NCBI RefSeq assembly: GCF_045635475.1
Contig: NZ_JBJGXI010000001.1
Span: 62,001 to 126,000 of the forward strand
Length of the DNA stretch: 64,000 nt
Direction of reading: 5' to 3'
Origin: JBJGXI01 sp045635475
GTDB lineage: Bacteria; Bacillota; Bacilli; Bacillales; Amphibacillaceae
In this document: piece by piece, positions 8,856 through 18,250 of the stretch
Layout of the letters: each line of letters begins with the position of its first letter
How positions within the stretch are numbered: the first letter of the stretch is position 1
Notes under the pieces: model-generated
Databases searched by the model: none
What the model was told of the DNA's origin: nothing
Seen by the model: only the letters and a program-made list of their open reading frames with translations
Translations under genes and position numbers: made by a program

Positions 8856-10358
8856 ATGTTTGATATATTTATGAGTGGACTTGCTCAAATTTTTGATTGG
8901 AAAATCTTAATATTTATGAATATCGGTTTGTTAATCGGTATTATTTTTGGTGCAATACCTGGTTTAACAGGGAATTTGGGAATTATTATCTTCCTACCTT
9001 TTTCCTTTGCCATGGAACCAGCAACGTCCATCATCTTTTTGATGGCTATTTATATAGGTGGGGAGCTTGGTGGATCTGTTAGTGGGATTCTTATCGGAAC
9101 ACCCGGAACAAACGCAGGTGCTGCTACCATGCTAGACGGTTACCCATTGGCTAAAAAGGGGCATGGAAAAAAGGCACTATTATCTGCATTCCTATCATCA
9201 ACCGTTGGAGGGGTTATTAGTGCAATCGTGCTTCTCATAGCTGCCCCTTCTATAGCAAATTTCACCATTCATTTTGGTCCGCCTGAATATTTTGCGTTAG
9301 CAATATTTGGGTTATCTATTATAGCCGGAATAAGTGGTAAGAACATGTATAAGGGATTGATTGCTGGTTGTATCGGAGTATTACTTTCCATGGTTGGAAT
9401 GGATAACATGAGTGGTTCATTAAGATTCACATTTGAAAGTGTAAAATTAATGAATGGCTTACCATTATTACCTTTATTAATTGGTATTTTTGCGATACCA
9501 AGTATTATGGAAAAAACAGAGAGCAAAAAGTCTGATAAAGTTAGTGAAAAAATAAAAATGAACGAAAATGATACTTTAACAAAAGAAGATATTAAACGAA
9601 CGACACCTGCTATGCTGAAGGGGTCATTGATTGGCACGATCATCGGTGCTATTCCAGGTGCTGGTACTGGTATTGCATCCTTTATTAGTTATGATGAAGC
9701 TAGACGTTCGTCCAAAAACTCACGTAACTTTGGGAAAGGTGAGTTAGAAGGAGTAGCTGCTTCGGAATCTGCTAATAATGGCGTGGTTGCTGCATCATTA
9801 ATTCCACTATTAACATTAGGTATTCCTGGAAGTCCTGCTGCGGCCGTATTAATTGGTGCATTTATGATCCAAGGTATGGTTCCAGGGCCAACTTTGTTTC
9901 AAGACCAGGGCGTTATTGTTTATACCATTATGATTGGGATTCTAATTGCTAGTATATTCATGTACCTACAAGGTAGAGTACTTGCTAAATATTTTGTAAA
10001 GGTTACACATGTCCCTCATCAAATAATGGTTCCGGTGCTTGTGTTAATGTGTACAGCCGGAGCATTTGCTGCAGATGATTCTGTATTTGGGATGAAAGTC
10101 TTTATTATATTTGGGATCATGTCTTATATATTAATGAAGCTTGATTTCCCTGCTGTACCAATTGTACTTGGTTTTGTATTAGGTCCATTATTAGAATTTA
10201 ATTTAAGAAGAAGTTTAGTAATGTCAGAGGGAGAATGGAGTATTTTCTTTACAAGGCCGATCAGTCTTGTGTTTATTGTTATTACTCTAGTAATTCTCAT
10301 TTACTCTACAATAAAAAGTAAGAAGGAAAATAACGAACTATTGGATGAAAGTATTTAG
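8856..10358 (+). CDS. TTT transporter large membrane subunit (TctA family)
   Basis: A 500-residue integral membrane protein with about 11-12 helices. The TctA signatures are present twice: GAIPGLTGNLG near residue 31 and GAIPGAGTGIASFISYDEAR near residue 265. ESANNG and LTLGIPGSPAAAV follow near residue 307. It forms the transport channel for organic acids, driven by an ion gradient. It is translationally coupled to tctB, and the downstream sulfatase starts 16 bases after its stop. Confidence 0.93.
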   Translation: MFDIFMSGLAQIFDWKILIFMNIGLLIGIIFGAIPGLTGNLGIIIFLPFSFAMEPATSIIFLMAIYIGGELGGSVSGILIGTPGTNAGAATMLDGYPLAKKGHGKKALLSAFLSSTVGGVISAIVLLIAAPSIANFTIHFGPPEYFALAIFGLSIIAGISGKNMYKGLIAGCIGVLLSMVGMDNMSGSLRFTFESVKLMNGLPLLPLLIGIFAIPSIMEKTESKKSDKVSEKIKMNENDTLTKEDIKRTTPAMLKGSLIGTIIGAIPGAGTGIASFISYDEARRSSKNSRNFGKGELEGVAASESANNGVVAASLIPLLTLGIPGSPAAAVLIGAFMIQGMVPGPTLFQDQGVIVYTIMIGILIASIFMYLQGRVLAKYFVKVTHVPHQIMVPVLVLMCTAGAFAADDSVFGMKVFIIFGIMSYILMKLDFPAVPIVLGFVLGPLLEFNLRRSLVMSEGEWSIFFTRPISLVFIVITLVILIYSTIKSKKENNELLDESI

Positions 10359-10374
10359 TAAGGATGTGAATATA

Positions 10375-11847
10375 GTGTCTGATTTTGATGTTTTAATTTT
10401 TATGAGTGATCAACATACTGCTGATATAGCAGGGTTTATGGGGGATCCAGTTATTAGAACTCCTAACTTAGATAAATTAGCCGAGGAGGGAACCGTTTTT
10501 GATGCCGCTTATACGTCCTGTCCTTTGTGCGCACCGTCTAGGACCTCTTTCTTAACCGGTCAGTATCCGTCTAAAATGGATGTCTATGGCAATGAAACAC
10601 CGTTTCCTTCTGATCAAGTAACCTTTACCCATACACTAGCATCTCAAGGGTATGATACGACTCTTTGTGGACGGATGCATTTTATTGGTGAAGACCAAAG
10701 GCATGGATTCGCAAACCGATTAGTAGGGGATATATGTCATCCATTTTGGGGAAATACCCATGATGTAAGAGAGGACATTGGTAATTTTGGACCTGCATTT
10801 GCGGCTAAACGCTGTTTAGATATTATCGGTAAAGGTGATTCACCTGTATTAGCCTATGACAGAGATGTCGTAAAAGCTGCCGAAGATTATCTTAATAAAG
10901 ACTATGAAAACCCTCAGTTTATGGTAGTTGGTACCTATGCACCGCACTTCCCTTACGTGGGTTCGCCAGACTTAGTGGATTATTACAAAGAAAAAATGGA
11001 TGATCCAAAAGCAAATCTATCAACAATGAACTATGATTTAAATGCTATAAAACACAAATTTGACAAGACATCTATGGAAAACATAAAAGAACTAAGAGCT
11101 GCTTATTATGCTATGATTGAGACCATCGATAAACAAGTAGGACAAGTAAGGCATTCGTGGGAGTCTTACTTAAAAAGAAATAATAGGCAAGGAATTTTTA
11201 TCTATCTATCAGATCATGGCGATCAAATTGGTGAACGAGATCTTTATGGAAAACAAACTTTCTTTGAACACTCTGTAAAAATACCTGTAGTTATGCAAGG
11301 GGTAAACATACCAGAAGGAAAAAGGATAAAGGATTTAGTAAGCATTATGGATTTTGGCCCAACTCTATGTGAATTTACAGGAGCAGAGCTGCCACCTGAT
11401 CAAGATGGGATCAGTCTAGTGGAAACAATCCAGGGACAGAAAAGCTTATCCAATCGTGTGGTTTGTTCTGAATTTATGGAAAAGGATTATAAAGGAGAAC
11501 TTATGCCATCAAAAATGGTGAGAAAGGGCAATTGGAAACTCATTTCATATCAAGGCTATGAAGAAGAAGACTTACTTTTTAATCTTGAAGAAGATCCACA
11601 TGAATTAACCAATGTTGCTCGTGTTTTCCCAGGAATTCTTGAAGAATTGAGAGAGGCATTACATGCGTCATGGGATACTGAAAAAATGATTTCAGGAGCA
11701 AAGAAAAAAGAGAAGCATATTGCATTGTTGAAAAAATGGGGTAGTAAAGTTAATCTTAGAAGTGAAGATGCATGGAAATCTCCAGAGTCGGTTAAAGATG
11801 CACCAAAAGAGGCAATAAAACGAACAAACGACTATTATCTTCTCTAA
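10375..11847 (+). CDS. Type I sulfatase, cytoplasmic
   Basis: About 490 residues. Formylglycine motif C-A-P-S-R (Cys52), then T-S-F-L-T-G-Q. N-terminal MSDQHTADIAG and the SDHGDQIGE metal segment are intact. The usual G-K-x-H motif reads G-R-M-H here, a Lys to Arg change near the active site. The GTG at 10375 is preferred: it is 10 bases after AAGGA. A longer frame begins at an ATG (10345) inside tctA with no clear site. No signal peptide. It is the last gene of the first TTT operon, which argues that the imported compound is its substrate. Confidence 0.9.
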   Translation: MSDFDVLIFMSDQHTADIAGFMGDPVIRTPNLDKLAEEGTVFDAAYTSCPLCAPSRTSFLTGQYPSKMDVYGNETPFPSDQVTFTHTLASQGYDTTLCGRMHFIGEDQRHGFANRLVGDICHPFWGNTHDVREDIGNFGPAFAAKRCLDIIGKGDSPVLAYDRDVVKAAEDYLNKDYENPQFMVVGTYAPHFPYVGSPDLVDYYKEKMDDPKANLSTMNYDLNAIKHKFDKTSMENIKELRAAYYAMIETIDKQVGQVRHSWESYLKRNNRQGIFIYLSDHGDQIGERDLYGKQTFFEHSVKIPVVMQGVNIPEGKRIKDLVSIMDFGPTLCEFTGAELPPDQDGISLVETIQGQKSLSNRVVCSEFMEKDYKGELMPSKMVRKGNWKLISYQGYEEEDLLFNLEEDPHELTNVARVFPGILEELREALHASWDTEKMISGAKKKEKHIALLKKWGSKVNLRSEDAWKSPESVKDAPKEAIKRTNDYYLL

Positions 11848-11936
11848 AATATTATGGTACTAGGAATACCTGCACATATCATAGGAAGAGAAGATGTGAG
11901 AATTTCTAATGAACATAATGGTATAGGAGTCTTGAT

Positions 11937-12959
11937 ATGGCTACAATCAAACAAATTTCAGAATTAGCAGGAGTCTCAATAGGAACAGTAGATCGTGTGT
12001 TGCACAATAGACCAGGTGTAAGTGAGAAAACCAAAGATAAGGTTTTAAAAATAGCAAAAGAACTAGGTTATAAATCGAATGTTATTGGAAAGGCTCTTGT
12101 GAATCAAAGAAAACCTAAGGTATTAGGTGCTGTTATATTGTCTGAAAAAAGTGGCTATTTCAATGCACTAATAAAAAATGGTATGGATCAGGCAATGGAG
12201 GAAATAGGACAATTTGGTATAAAAATTAAATACTATTTCCTTGATTCCATTGATGTAAATAAAGCTCGTCATCTAATGAAGAAAGTAGAAGAAGATAACC
12301 TTTCAGGACTTATTATAAGACCGATGGATGATGAGAAGATTAGAGAATCTATAAATCAATTTGTTGCCAAAGGTATACCTGTCGTAACTTGTTCCTGGGA
12401 CATTAAGAATTCTAATCGGATGTGCTTCGTAGGGCATGATCACTATAAGGAAGGTAGAATAGCAGCAAATCTACTTACGAAAATAATGAGAGAACCAGGT
12501 GAAGTTGGTATCTTATGTAGTTCTTATAATGTGTTAGCACAAAGACAAAAAATTACGGGGCTAACGGATTACTTAAACGAAAAAGAATTAGGCGTTGAAG
12601 TAAAACAAATAGTGGAAACCTATAATGAAAAGCAGATGATTCTTGAGAAGACTTTAGAATTATTACAATCGAATCCGAACATTAAAGCATTAGCTATACA
12701 GACTTCCTATGCAGAGGTTGTTTGCCAGGTTGTTAAACAGTTAGGATTGGAAAGAAAGCTTATTATATTTCATTATGGTTTATTAGAACCCAATTTGTTA
12801 ACTGAGAATTTAATAGATTTCGTGATAGAAGAAAACCCTGCTCTAAATGGTTACAAGGCTGTAAAAGTTCTCTTCGATAAACTATTTTATAACAAGGAAC
12901 AAACAGAGAAATTTATCGCTATTGAATCTACCATTAAAATAGAGGAAAGTATAAAATAA
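11937..12959 (+). CDS. LacI-family transcriptional regulator
   Basis: A 340-residue repressor. Helix-turn-helix and hinge helix at residues 1-60 (ATIKQISELAGVSIGTVDRV, HNRPGVSEKTK). A periplasmic-binding-protein-type effector domain of the sugar-binding kind follows (GYFNALIKNGMDQAM onward). It lies between the sulfatase at 10375 and the DUF4432 gene in the same direction, with AGGAG before the ATG. The palindromic operators at 7196-7240 have the form expected for this family, so it probably controls the TTT operon in response to a sugar-acid ligand. Confidence 0.9.
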   Translation: MATIKQISELAGVSIGTVDRVLHNRPGVSEKTKDKVLKIAKELGYKSNVIGKALVNQRKPKVLGAVILSEKSGYFNALIKNGMDQAMEEIGQFGIKIKYYFLDSIDVNKARHLMKKVEEDNLSGLIIRPMDDEKIRESINQFVAKGIPVVTCSWDIKNSNRMCFVGHDHYKEGRIAANLLTKIMREPGEVGILCSSYNVLAQRQKITGLTDYLNEKELGVEVKQIVETYNEKQMILEKTLELLQSNPNIKALAIQTSYAEVVCQVVKQLGLERKLIIFHYGLLEPNLLTENLIDFVIEENPALNGYKAVKVLFDKLFYNKEQTEKFIAIESTIKIEESIK

Positions 12960-12980
12960 CCATTGGTTGAGGAGAAGTAC

Positions 12981-14018
12981 ATGAATGTATTAGGTCTAAA
13001 TAGTAAACTTGATATACATGAAAAGCTTGGAGATCTAAGACAAATAGCCTCCATTGAATGTATGGAAGTAATGGAGGCTTCTGGTATCAAAAATCAAATT
13101 ATCCAAGTAAGAAATGGAATCGGGTTACGCTTTGAAATAAATGTTAGTAGAGGGTTTGATATTGGTTTGTGTGAATTGCATGGTATTCCAATTAGCTGGG
13201 TGTCCTCAACAGGACGAGTGGCTCCCTTTTTTTATGAAAAAGAAGGAAACGAATGGAACAGAGGCTTTGAAGGCGGCCTACTTACCACATGCGGATTACA
13301 ACAGGCTGGTAAGCCAAGTGTTGATGAAGAACAATCCTTTGGTCAGCATGGTAGAGTTTCATGGATACCAGCAACTGTACTTCAAACAGAAGTTAAATGG
13401 GAAAATGATACCTATATAATGATATGTAAAGGTAAGGTTGTGGAAAGCAAAGCAGGTGGTGAAAAGCTTGTTTTGGAGAGATCTATTATTACCTATGTGG
13501 ATAAAAATAGGATAGAGGTTTCAGATAGAGTAGTGAATGAGCAATTCCATGATCAGCCGCACATGATTCTTTATCATTGGAATTTTGGTTATCCATTGAT
13601 TGATGAAAATACAGTTATCAGTGAGTTGAAAAGCGATAAACAGTTGATCAATGGAAATGATTCACATTATTTGGAAACAATGGGTATGCCAAAGGTGTCT
13701 CAGGATGCTAAACCTTCCTTAATTTTACATGAAAATATTTATACTCACGATGATAACATTCGTATTAATATGAAAAATAACATTCGCCTGCTAAATGAAT
13801 TAAAAACTTTAGAGGTAGAGATTTCCTATGATAAAAATCAATGTCCATATCTTTCGCATTGGAGAAACAGTAAAAAGGGAATGAATGTCATGTCATTTGA
13901 ACCCGGAAATGTCTCTACTAAAGGAAGAAAATTTCATAGGGAGAATGGTTCGCTTCCCACACTTTCATTTGGTGAGGAGAGAACCTATGACTTTACAATT
14001 GAATTTAAAATTGACTAA
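12981..14018 (+). CDS. DUF4432 / aldose 1-epimerase-like protein
   Basis: About 345 residues of the galactose-mutarotase-like beta-sandwich superfamily. Features are SRGFDIGLCELHGIPISWVS near residues 56-75, GGLLTTCGLQQAG, an LYHWNFGYPLIDEN segment and a late LSHWRN. Members of this branch are found in sugar-acid catabolic operons and are thought to interconvert anomers or open lactone/ring forms. The ATG at 12981 is spaced correctly from GAGGAG; the TTG at 12963 is not. It sits between a LacI regulator and a sulfatase. The reaction itself is not established. Confidence 0.75.
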   Translation: MNVLGLNSKLDIHEKLGDLRQIASIECMEVMEASGIKNQIIQVRNGIGLRFEINVSRGFDIGLCELHGIPISWVSSTGRVAPFFYEKEGNEWNRGFEGGLLTTCGLQQAGKPSVDEEQSFGQHGRVSWIPATVLQTEVKWENDTYIMICKGKVVESKAGGEKLVLERSIITYVDKNRIEVSDRVVNEQFHDQPHMILYHWNFGYPLIDENTVISELKSDKQLINGNDSHYLETMGMPKVSQDAKPSLILHENIYTHDDNIRINMKNNIRLLNELKTLEVEISYDKNQCPYLSHWRNSKKGMNVMSFEPGNVSTKGRKFHRENGSLPTLSFGEERTYDFTIEFKID

Positions 14019-14039
14019 GTAAAAGGAGTGTAGATAATA

Positions 14040-15422
14040 ATGGAAGATCATCACGTTACAAGAACACCGAATGTCATTGTTTTCTTTACGGATCAACAAA
14101 GGCATGATACAACTGGTGTTCACGGAAATCCACTAGATTTAACACCAAACTTTGATTACATGGCAAAAAAAGGTACCCATATTGAAAACTCATTTACGTG
14201 TCAACCTGTATGTGGTCCAGCACGTTCCTGTCTCCAGACAGGTCTTTATGCTACTACGACAGGATGTTACCAGAATAGAGTGCCTTTACCAAAAGGGTCA
14301 AAAACACTTGCTCATTATTTTAATGATGCAGGTTATAAGACTGGCTATATAGGAAAATGGCACCTTGCTGATGAGGAACCTGTAACAGAGCCCAATCGCG
14401 GCGGATATAACTACTGGCTAGGCTCTGAATTACTAGAATTTTCTTCTGATGCATATGACACTGTCTTATATGATAATGATAATCAAAGTGTAAAGTTGCC
14501 TGGCTATCGGGTGGATGCGATGACTGACGCTTCTATTCGGTTTATCGACCAGAATCAAGACGAACCTTTCTTTTTGTTTACATCTTATATAGAACCACAT
14601 CACCAAAATCATATGGATAATTATCCTGCTCCTAATGTATACCGTGATAAATATGTAGGTCGATGGACACCACCAGATTTAGAGGCTTTAGGTGGTACTG
14701 CTCCGCAGCATTTACCAGGTTATTATGGCATGGTAAAAAGATTAGATGATGCACTTGGAAGAATCATGGATACATTAGTAAGCTTAAATCTAGATAAGAA
14801 TACCATTATCTTATTTACTTCTGACCATGGTAATCATTTTAAAACACGTAATAGTGAATATAAGCGATCACCACATGATAGTTCCATACGTGTTCCTACT
14901 GCTTTTATTGGTTCTATATTTAATAATGGCGGGCCTATCGAAAACTTAGTTAGTCTAATAGATTTACCTCCAACTTTACTTAATGCATGTGGAATACCAG
15001 TTCCTGAGGAGATGGAAGGAAACTCTATAGTGCCACTTGTGAAAAGGGAAGAAACCAACTGGCAAGACGATGTATTTGTACAGATTAGTGAGGATCAAAT
15101 TGGACGTGCAATTCGTACGGACCGATGGAAATATGCGGTTTATGCTAAAGGTAAATCGGGCACAGATGCTCCAAACGCAGAAGTCTATGACGAGTTATAC
15201 CTTTATGATCTTCACGCCGATCCTTATGAATTAACCAACTTGATAGGTATTAAAACGTTTGATCCTATTTGTGAAGACCTAAGAGAACGTTTATTAAATC
15301 GTATTGAGAAAATCGAAGACTATCGACCAACAATTAATACGGCCACACCTCGCGAGGAAATTCAAAGGCGCGCAACAAATAAAGGAATATATGAAGATTT
15401 GCAACAATTAGGTATTAATTGA
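14040..15422 (+). CDS. Type I sulfatase, cytoplasmic
   Basis: A 460-residue sulfatase with formylglycine motif C-G-P-A-R (Cys58), TDQQR near residues 17-21, GKWH near 108 and TSDHGN near 260. After SDHG the sequence is NHFKTR-N-SEYKRSPHDSS, a pattern different from the GE/GD-M-LGSHG type of most others here, so its substrate pocket probably differs. No signal peptide. AAAGGAG precedes the ATG. It follows the DUF4432 gene by 21 bases and closes the operon at a strong hairpin. Confidence 0.92.
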   Translation: MEDHHVTRTPNVIVFFTDQQRHDTTGVHGNPLDLTPNFDYMAKKGTHIENSFTCQPVCGPARSCLQTGLYATTTGCYQNRVPLPKGSKTLAHYFNDAGYKTGYIGKWHLADEEPVTEPNRGGYNYWLGSELLEFSSDAYDTVLYDNDNQSVKLPGYRVDAMTDASIRFIDQNQDEPFFLFTSYIEPHHQNHMDNYPAPNVYRDKYVGRWTPPDLEALGGTAPQHLPGYYGMVKRLDDALGRIMDTLVSLNLDKNTIILFTSDHGNHFKTRNSEYKRSPHDSSIRVPTAFIGSIFNNGGPIENLVSLIDLPPTLLNACGIPVPEEMEGNSIVPLVKREETNWQDDVFVQISEDQIGRAIRTDRWKYAVYAKGKSGTDAPNAEVYDELYLYDLHADPYELTNLIGIKTFDPICEDLRERLLNRIEKIEDYRPTINTATPREEIQRRATNKGIYEDLQQLGIN

Positions 15423-15470
15423 TTTCAGCCATCTAATTGAACCAGTTGTGGCCTCTTTTTTTAATCCATC

Positions 15471-15518
15471 CTCCTATATAATGAGGGTGCACATGAGTGC
15501 AAATTCATTATATAGGAG
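15471..15518 (+). terminator. Strong two-part hairpin after the sulfatase gene
   Basis: A 14-bp stem CTCCTATATAATGA / TCATTATATAGGAG encloses a second 5-bp stem (TGCAC / GTGCA), and is followed by TTATTTTG. The region 15423-15648 otherwise holds nothing supportable; a 107-codon plus-strand frame there has no homology or ribosome binding site. Confidence 0.7.
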
Positions 15519-15648
15519 TTATTTTGTGATTAAATATCGAGAAATATTAAGATTTTATGCAGTCACACTGAGTATTGCGGACAGTTTTTATCACTCTTTG
15601 CGAGAAATTTACCAAGTGTTGCGTATAAATTTACCAACATCTTATAAA

Positions 15649-15685
15649 AGGCATGAACACGCTCATTCTTTCTCGGTTCATGCCT
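15649..15685 (-). terminator. Terminator-like hairpin after the IstB remnant
   Basis: AGGCATGAAC / GTTCATGCCT with a 17-base loop. On the minus strand it is followed by TTTTATAA, which fits a terminator for the decayed minus-strand gene at 15729. Confidence 0.6.
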
Positions 15686-15728
15686 TTCGCCTGTTCAACT
15701 CCAAGGAATTGAAGTATTCTTTTAAACT

Positions 15729-16022
15729 CTATTCTATTGTAGTTATTAAACCAAATTTTTCACGCATGTAAACTGTCCCATCAATAAAAATTTCGTAGGA
15801 ATTATGGATAATCCTATCTAATATAGCTTCTGCCAGGGTACCGTCTCCCAGTTTTCCGTACCACCCTTTTATATCAAATTGAGAACAGAAAATATTCGAC
15901 TTCTTTGCGAGATAACGTGAATTTATAATTTCTAATATTAAAGTTGCTTCTTCTTTTGACAGTTCGTATAAAAGCCATTCGTCAAGAATTAAAAGATCAA
16001 TCTTTATAAGTGTCTTCATCAA
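15729..16022 (-). pseudogene. IstB-like ATPase fragment (IS21-family remnant)
   Basis: The C-terminal part of an IS21-type helper ATPase. It has L-L-I-L-D-E-W (Walker B region), then a sensor-like IFCSQFDIKGWY, the LAEAILDRIIHNSYEI segment, and a VYMREKFGL end. The Walker A half, the partner IstA gene and IS ends are absent. There is no ribosome binding site at the first Met. It is a dead piece of an insertion sequence in the island. Confidence 0.75.
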
Positions 16023-16224
16023 TTTAGGAAATTAAATAGGTTATTGGAAGGTTGAGTTATTATTCTAGATTTTTACACCTTTGGAAAAATGGTTTATCTT
16101 ATGGACTCAACTTTCACGCATAAAATACATCTTTAATCCAAGCTAGTCAAAGATGTAATTTAAACGTGAGATTTTCAAGAAAAATGCGCAAAACCTCTAG
16201 GAAAGTGTCATGTAACTAATATAG

Positions 16225-16260
16225 AAATGCCGGATGAAGTTAATCATCCGGCATTTTTGA
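16225..16260. terminator. Bidirectional intrinsic terminator
   Basis: A 13-bp perfect stem AAATGCCGGATGA / TCATCCGGCATTT with a 6-base loop, with a T-run on both strands. On the minus strand it ends transcription of the formylglycine-generating enzyme gene. Confidence 0.85.
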
Positions 16261-16267
16261 TGTATTG

Positions 16268-17221
16268 CTACACTTCCGCGACACAACGAAAACCGAGATT
16301 TCCAGTTGAACTGTCTGGTGTGTTCGAACTTCGAGCGGCTACACGATATCGATTGCAGTAAGATTTGTGACATAGATAGGAGCCACCTCTCATTACTTTT
16401 CCTGTGCCAGAAGATGGTCCTGTAGGGTTGTCATCATGCCCTTCCTGGTAATAAGTTGGACTAAACCAATCGGCACACCATTCCCATACATTTCCGGCAA
16501 CATTATACAATCCATATCCATTTGGTTCATAGCTGTTCACAGGTGCTGTTCCGATATAGCCGTCAGCTCCTGTATTGGTCCTTGGAAACTCACCTTGCCA
16601 AATATTACAGCGATGTTTCCCTTTAGGGCGAAGCTTATTTCCCCATGCATATTTTCTTTGTTCGAGCCCACCACGCGCTGCTATTTCCCACTCGGCCTCT
16701 GTAGGCAACCGTTTACCAGCCCACGTGCAATAGGCTTGTGCGTCATTCCATGATATGTGGATAACAGGGTGATCCATTCGACCACTAAGTGTTGAATCAG
16801 GTCCTTCGGGATGTTTCCAGTTAGCGCCTGTAACATTGCACCACCATGGTGATCCTTGAACTACTTGCGTGACTCTTTTAGCTTGGTCCGGAGATAAAAA
16901 CATATAAAAAACAAATGACCAACCAAATTTTTCTGCTTCGGTAACATACCCAGTAGCTTCAATAAAATCGCTGAACTGCTTGTTTGTGACCGTATATTTA
17001 TCGATATAGAAAGGATTAATTTTCACTTTGTGAACGGGGCCTTCCCCATCAGCGGCAAAACCGTCTGAAGCATCTGTACCCATGAGGAATTCGCCGCCTT
17101 CAATCAGCACCATCCCGTCCTTAGACGTTTCTTTTTCAGAAGTCTTAATCGTTTGTGTGGGATGTGATGTCGTTTTGTCAAGTGTGGATCTACTAGCTGC
17201 ACAACAGGATTTTCCTTCCAT
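16268..17221 (-). CDS. Formylglycine-generating enzyme (sulfatase-modifying factor)
   Basis: A 317-residue FGE-sulfatase-domain protein. It converts the Cys of C-x-P-x-R motifs in sulfatases to formylglycine using oxygen and copper. The domain runs from about residue 36 (MVLIEGGEFLMGTD) to the end. Hallmarks are HPVIHISWNDAQAYCTWAGK near 151-170, RLPTEAEWEIAARGG, NVWEWCADW near 244-252, and RGGSYLC-HKSYC with the two catalytic cysteines at 284 and 289. No signal peptide, matching the cytoplasmic sulfatases encoded on both sides. GGAGGAG precedes the ATG. It shares a transcript with the broken TSUP gene upstream. Confidence 0.95.
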   Translation of the reverse strand: MEGKSCCAASRSTLDKTTSHPTQTIKTSEKETSKDGMVLIEGGEFLMGTDASDGFAADGEGPVHKVKINPFYIDKYTVTNKQFSDFIEATGYVTEAEKFGWSFVFYMFLSPDQAKRVTQVVQGSPWWCNVTGANWKHPEGPDSTLSGRMDHPVIHISWNDAQAYCTWAGKRLPTEAEWEIAARGGLEQRKYAWGNKLRPKGKHRCNIWQGEFPRTNTGADGYIGTAPVNSYEPNGYGLYNVAGNVWEWCADWFSPTYYQEGHDDNPTGPSSGTGKVMRGGSYLCHKSYCNRYRVAARSSNTPDSSTGNLGFRCVAEV

Positions 17222-17248
17222 TTTAACTCCTCCTTCTAGATATATATT

Positions 17249-18067
17249 TTAGCCGAAATACATACGAATACCAATAATTACTAATAATATCGATAGCATT
17301 TGAATGATCACTTTTCCGGGTATTTTTTGTGACAGAATTACGCCAATTTGAGAACCAACGATCACACCAATGCCACCCCAAATCACAGTCATCAAGTCAA
17401 TGCTACTATAAAACAATTGGGTAATAACCCCTACGGAAGAATAGATACATAACGAAAAAATCGATGTTGCTGTTGCGTTATGTGTTGAGACTTTGAATAA
17501 ATAAATTAAGATCGGTACGAGTAGCTATCCACCGCCAATACCTAGATAGCTGGATAAAATTCCCATGATAAAACCTAACGGGATTAACCACGTATTTGAT
17601 AATGAAGGCGTAGTTTCATCTACAGAGCTTACATGTGTGTCGGCACCTTCACCTGCAGTTTCTCTAGCTAATTTCTTCTGTTTAGATTTTAACGAAATAG
17701 GTGAGTTTTTGCTAAATAGAAACATACCTAAAGCAACCAGGATAGTAGCAAAGATGATATAAAAGTATTGCGATGAATACACTTGTAGCAGCCATACTCC
17801 AAGTAATGATCCTGGTAGTGCGCTAATTCCGATCGTGAGTCCAGTCTTATAATTTATTTTTTTCTGTTTGGTGTATCCTATTACTCCTGAAATGGAATTA
17901 ATTAGTACAATAACTAACCCTGACCCAGCAGCCACCGCAGGATCCATATGCAGAATCAGTAATAGGGCAGGAACAAAAATAAAACCACCGCCTGCTCCTA
18001 CAATTGTCCCATATCCTCCTGCTATTATACCAATCATTAGAAGTAATAGTCCTGTTGAAATATCCAA
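17249..18067 (-). pseudogene. TauE/SafE (TSUP) anion exporter with in-frame amber codon
   Basis: Read through one TAG, this is a complete 272-residue TSUP-family transporter. It has two homologous halves, each with the conserved glycine motif: GTIVGAGGGFIFVPALL near residue 20 and LGIGGG-stop-LLVPILIYL near residue 180. Seven to eight hydrophobic helices are present. The TAG lies at 17526-17528 on the minus strand, exactly after the second GGG. Reading frame and C-terminus (VIIQMLSILLVIIGIRMYFG) are otherwise intact, so the lesion is recent, a suppressed stop, or a sequencing error. TSUP proteins export sulfite, sulfate or sulfonates. Position before the FGE gene suggests export of sulfate released by the sulfatases. 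Confidence 0.85.
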
Positions 18068-18250
18068 TATAGTTGCCCCCTAAGTTTTTAATTAGAATAA
18101 TTGTCTCAGAGGGAACACGGAGAGTAAATTCACATTTTATTATAGGGTATAACCAAACTGGATTTGGCTTGATTCGATTTAACAAAGAAATTAAGCTATT
18201 ATTAGAATGGATACTAAAGAAGTTTGTAGTAATATAAGGTGGTTTAAGGA

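Noticed and set aside
9269..9643. 124-codon frame antisense to tctA
   Set aside because: Shadow of a well-conserved membrane protein gene; no start signal.
15448..15771. 107-codon plus-strand frame after the sulfatase at 14040
   Set aside because: It spans two terminator hairpins and the end of the IstB remnant, with no ribosome binding site or family resemblance.
17526..17528. Pyrrolysine or other recoding at the TSUP TAG
   Set aside because: No recoding element or pyl gene is seen, and TSUP proteins do not use special residues; mutation or error is simpler.
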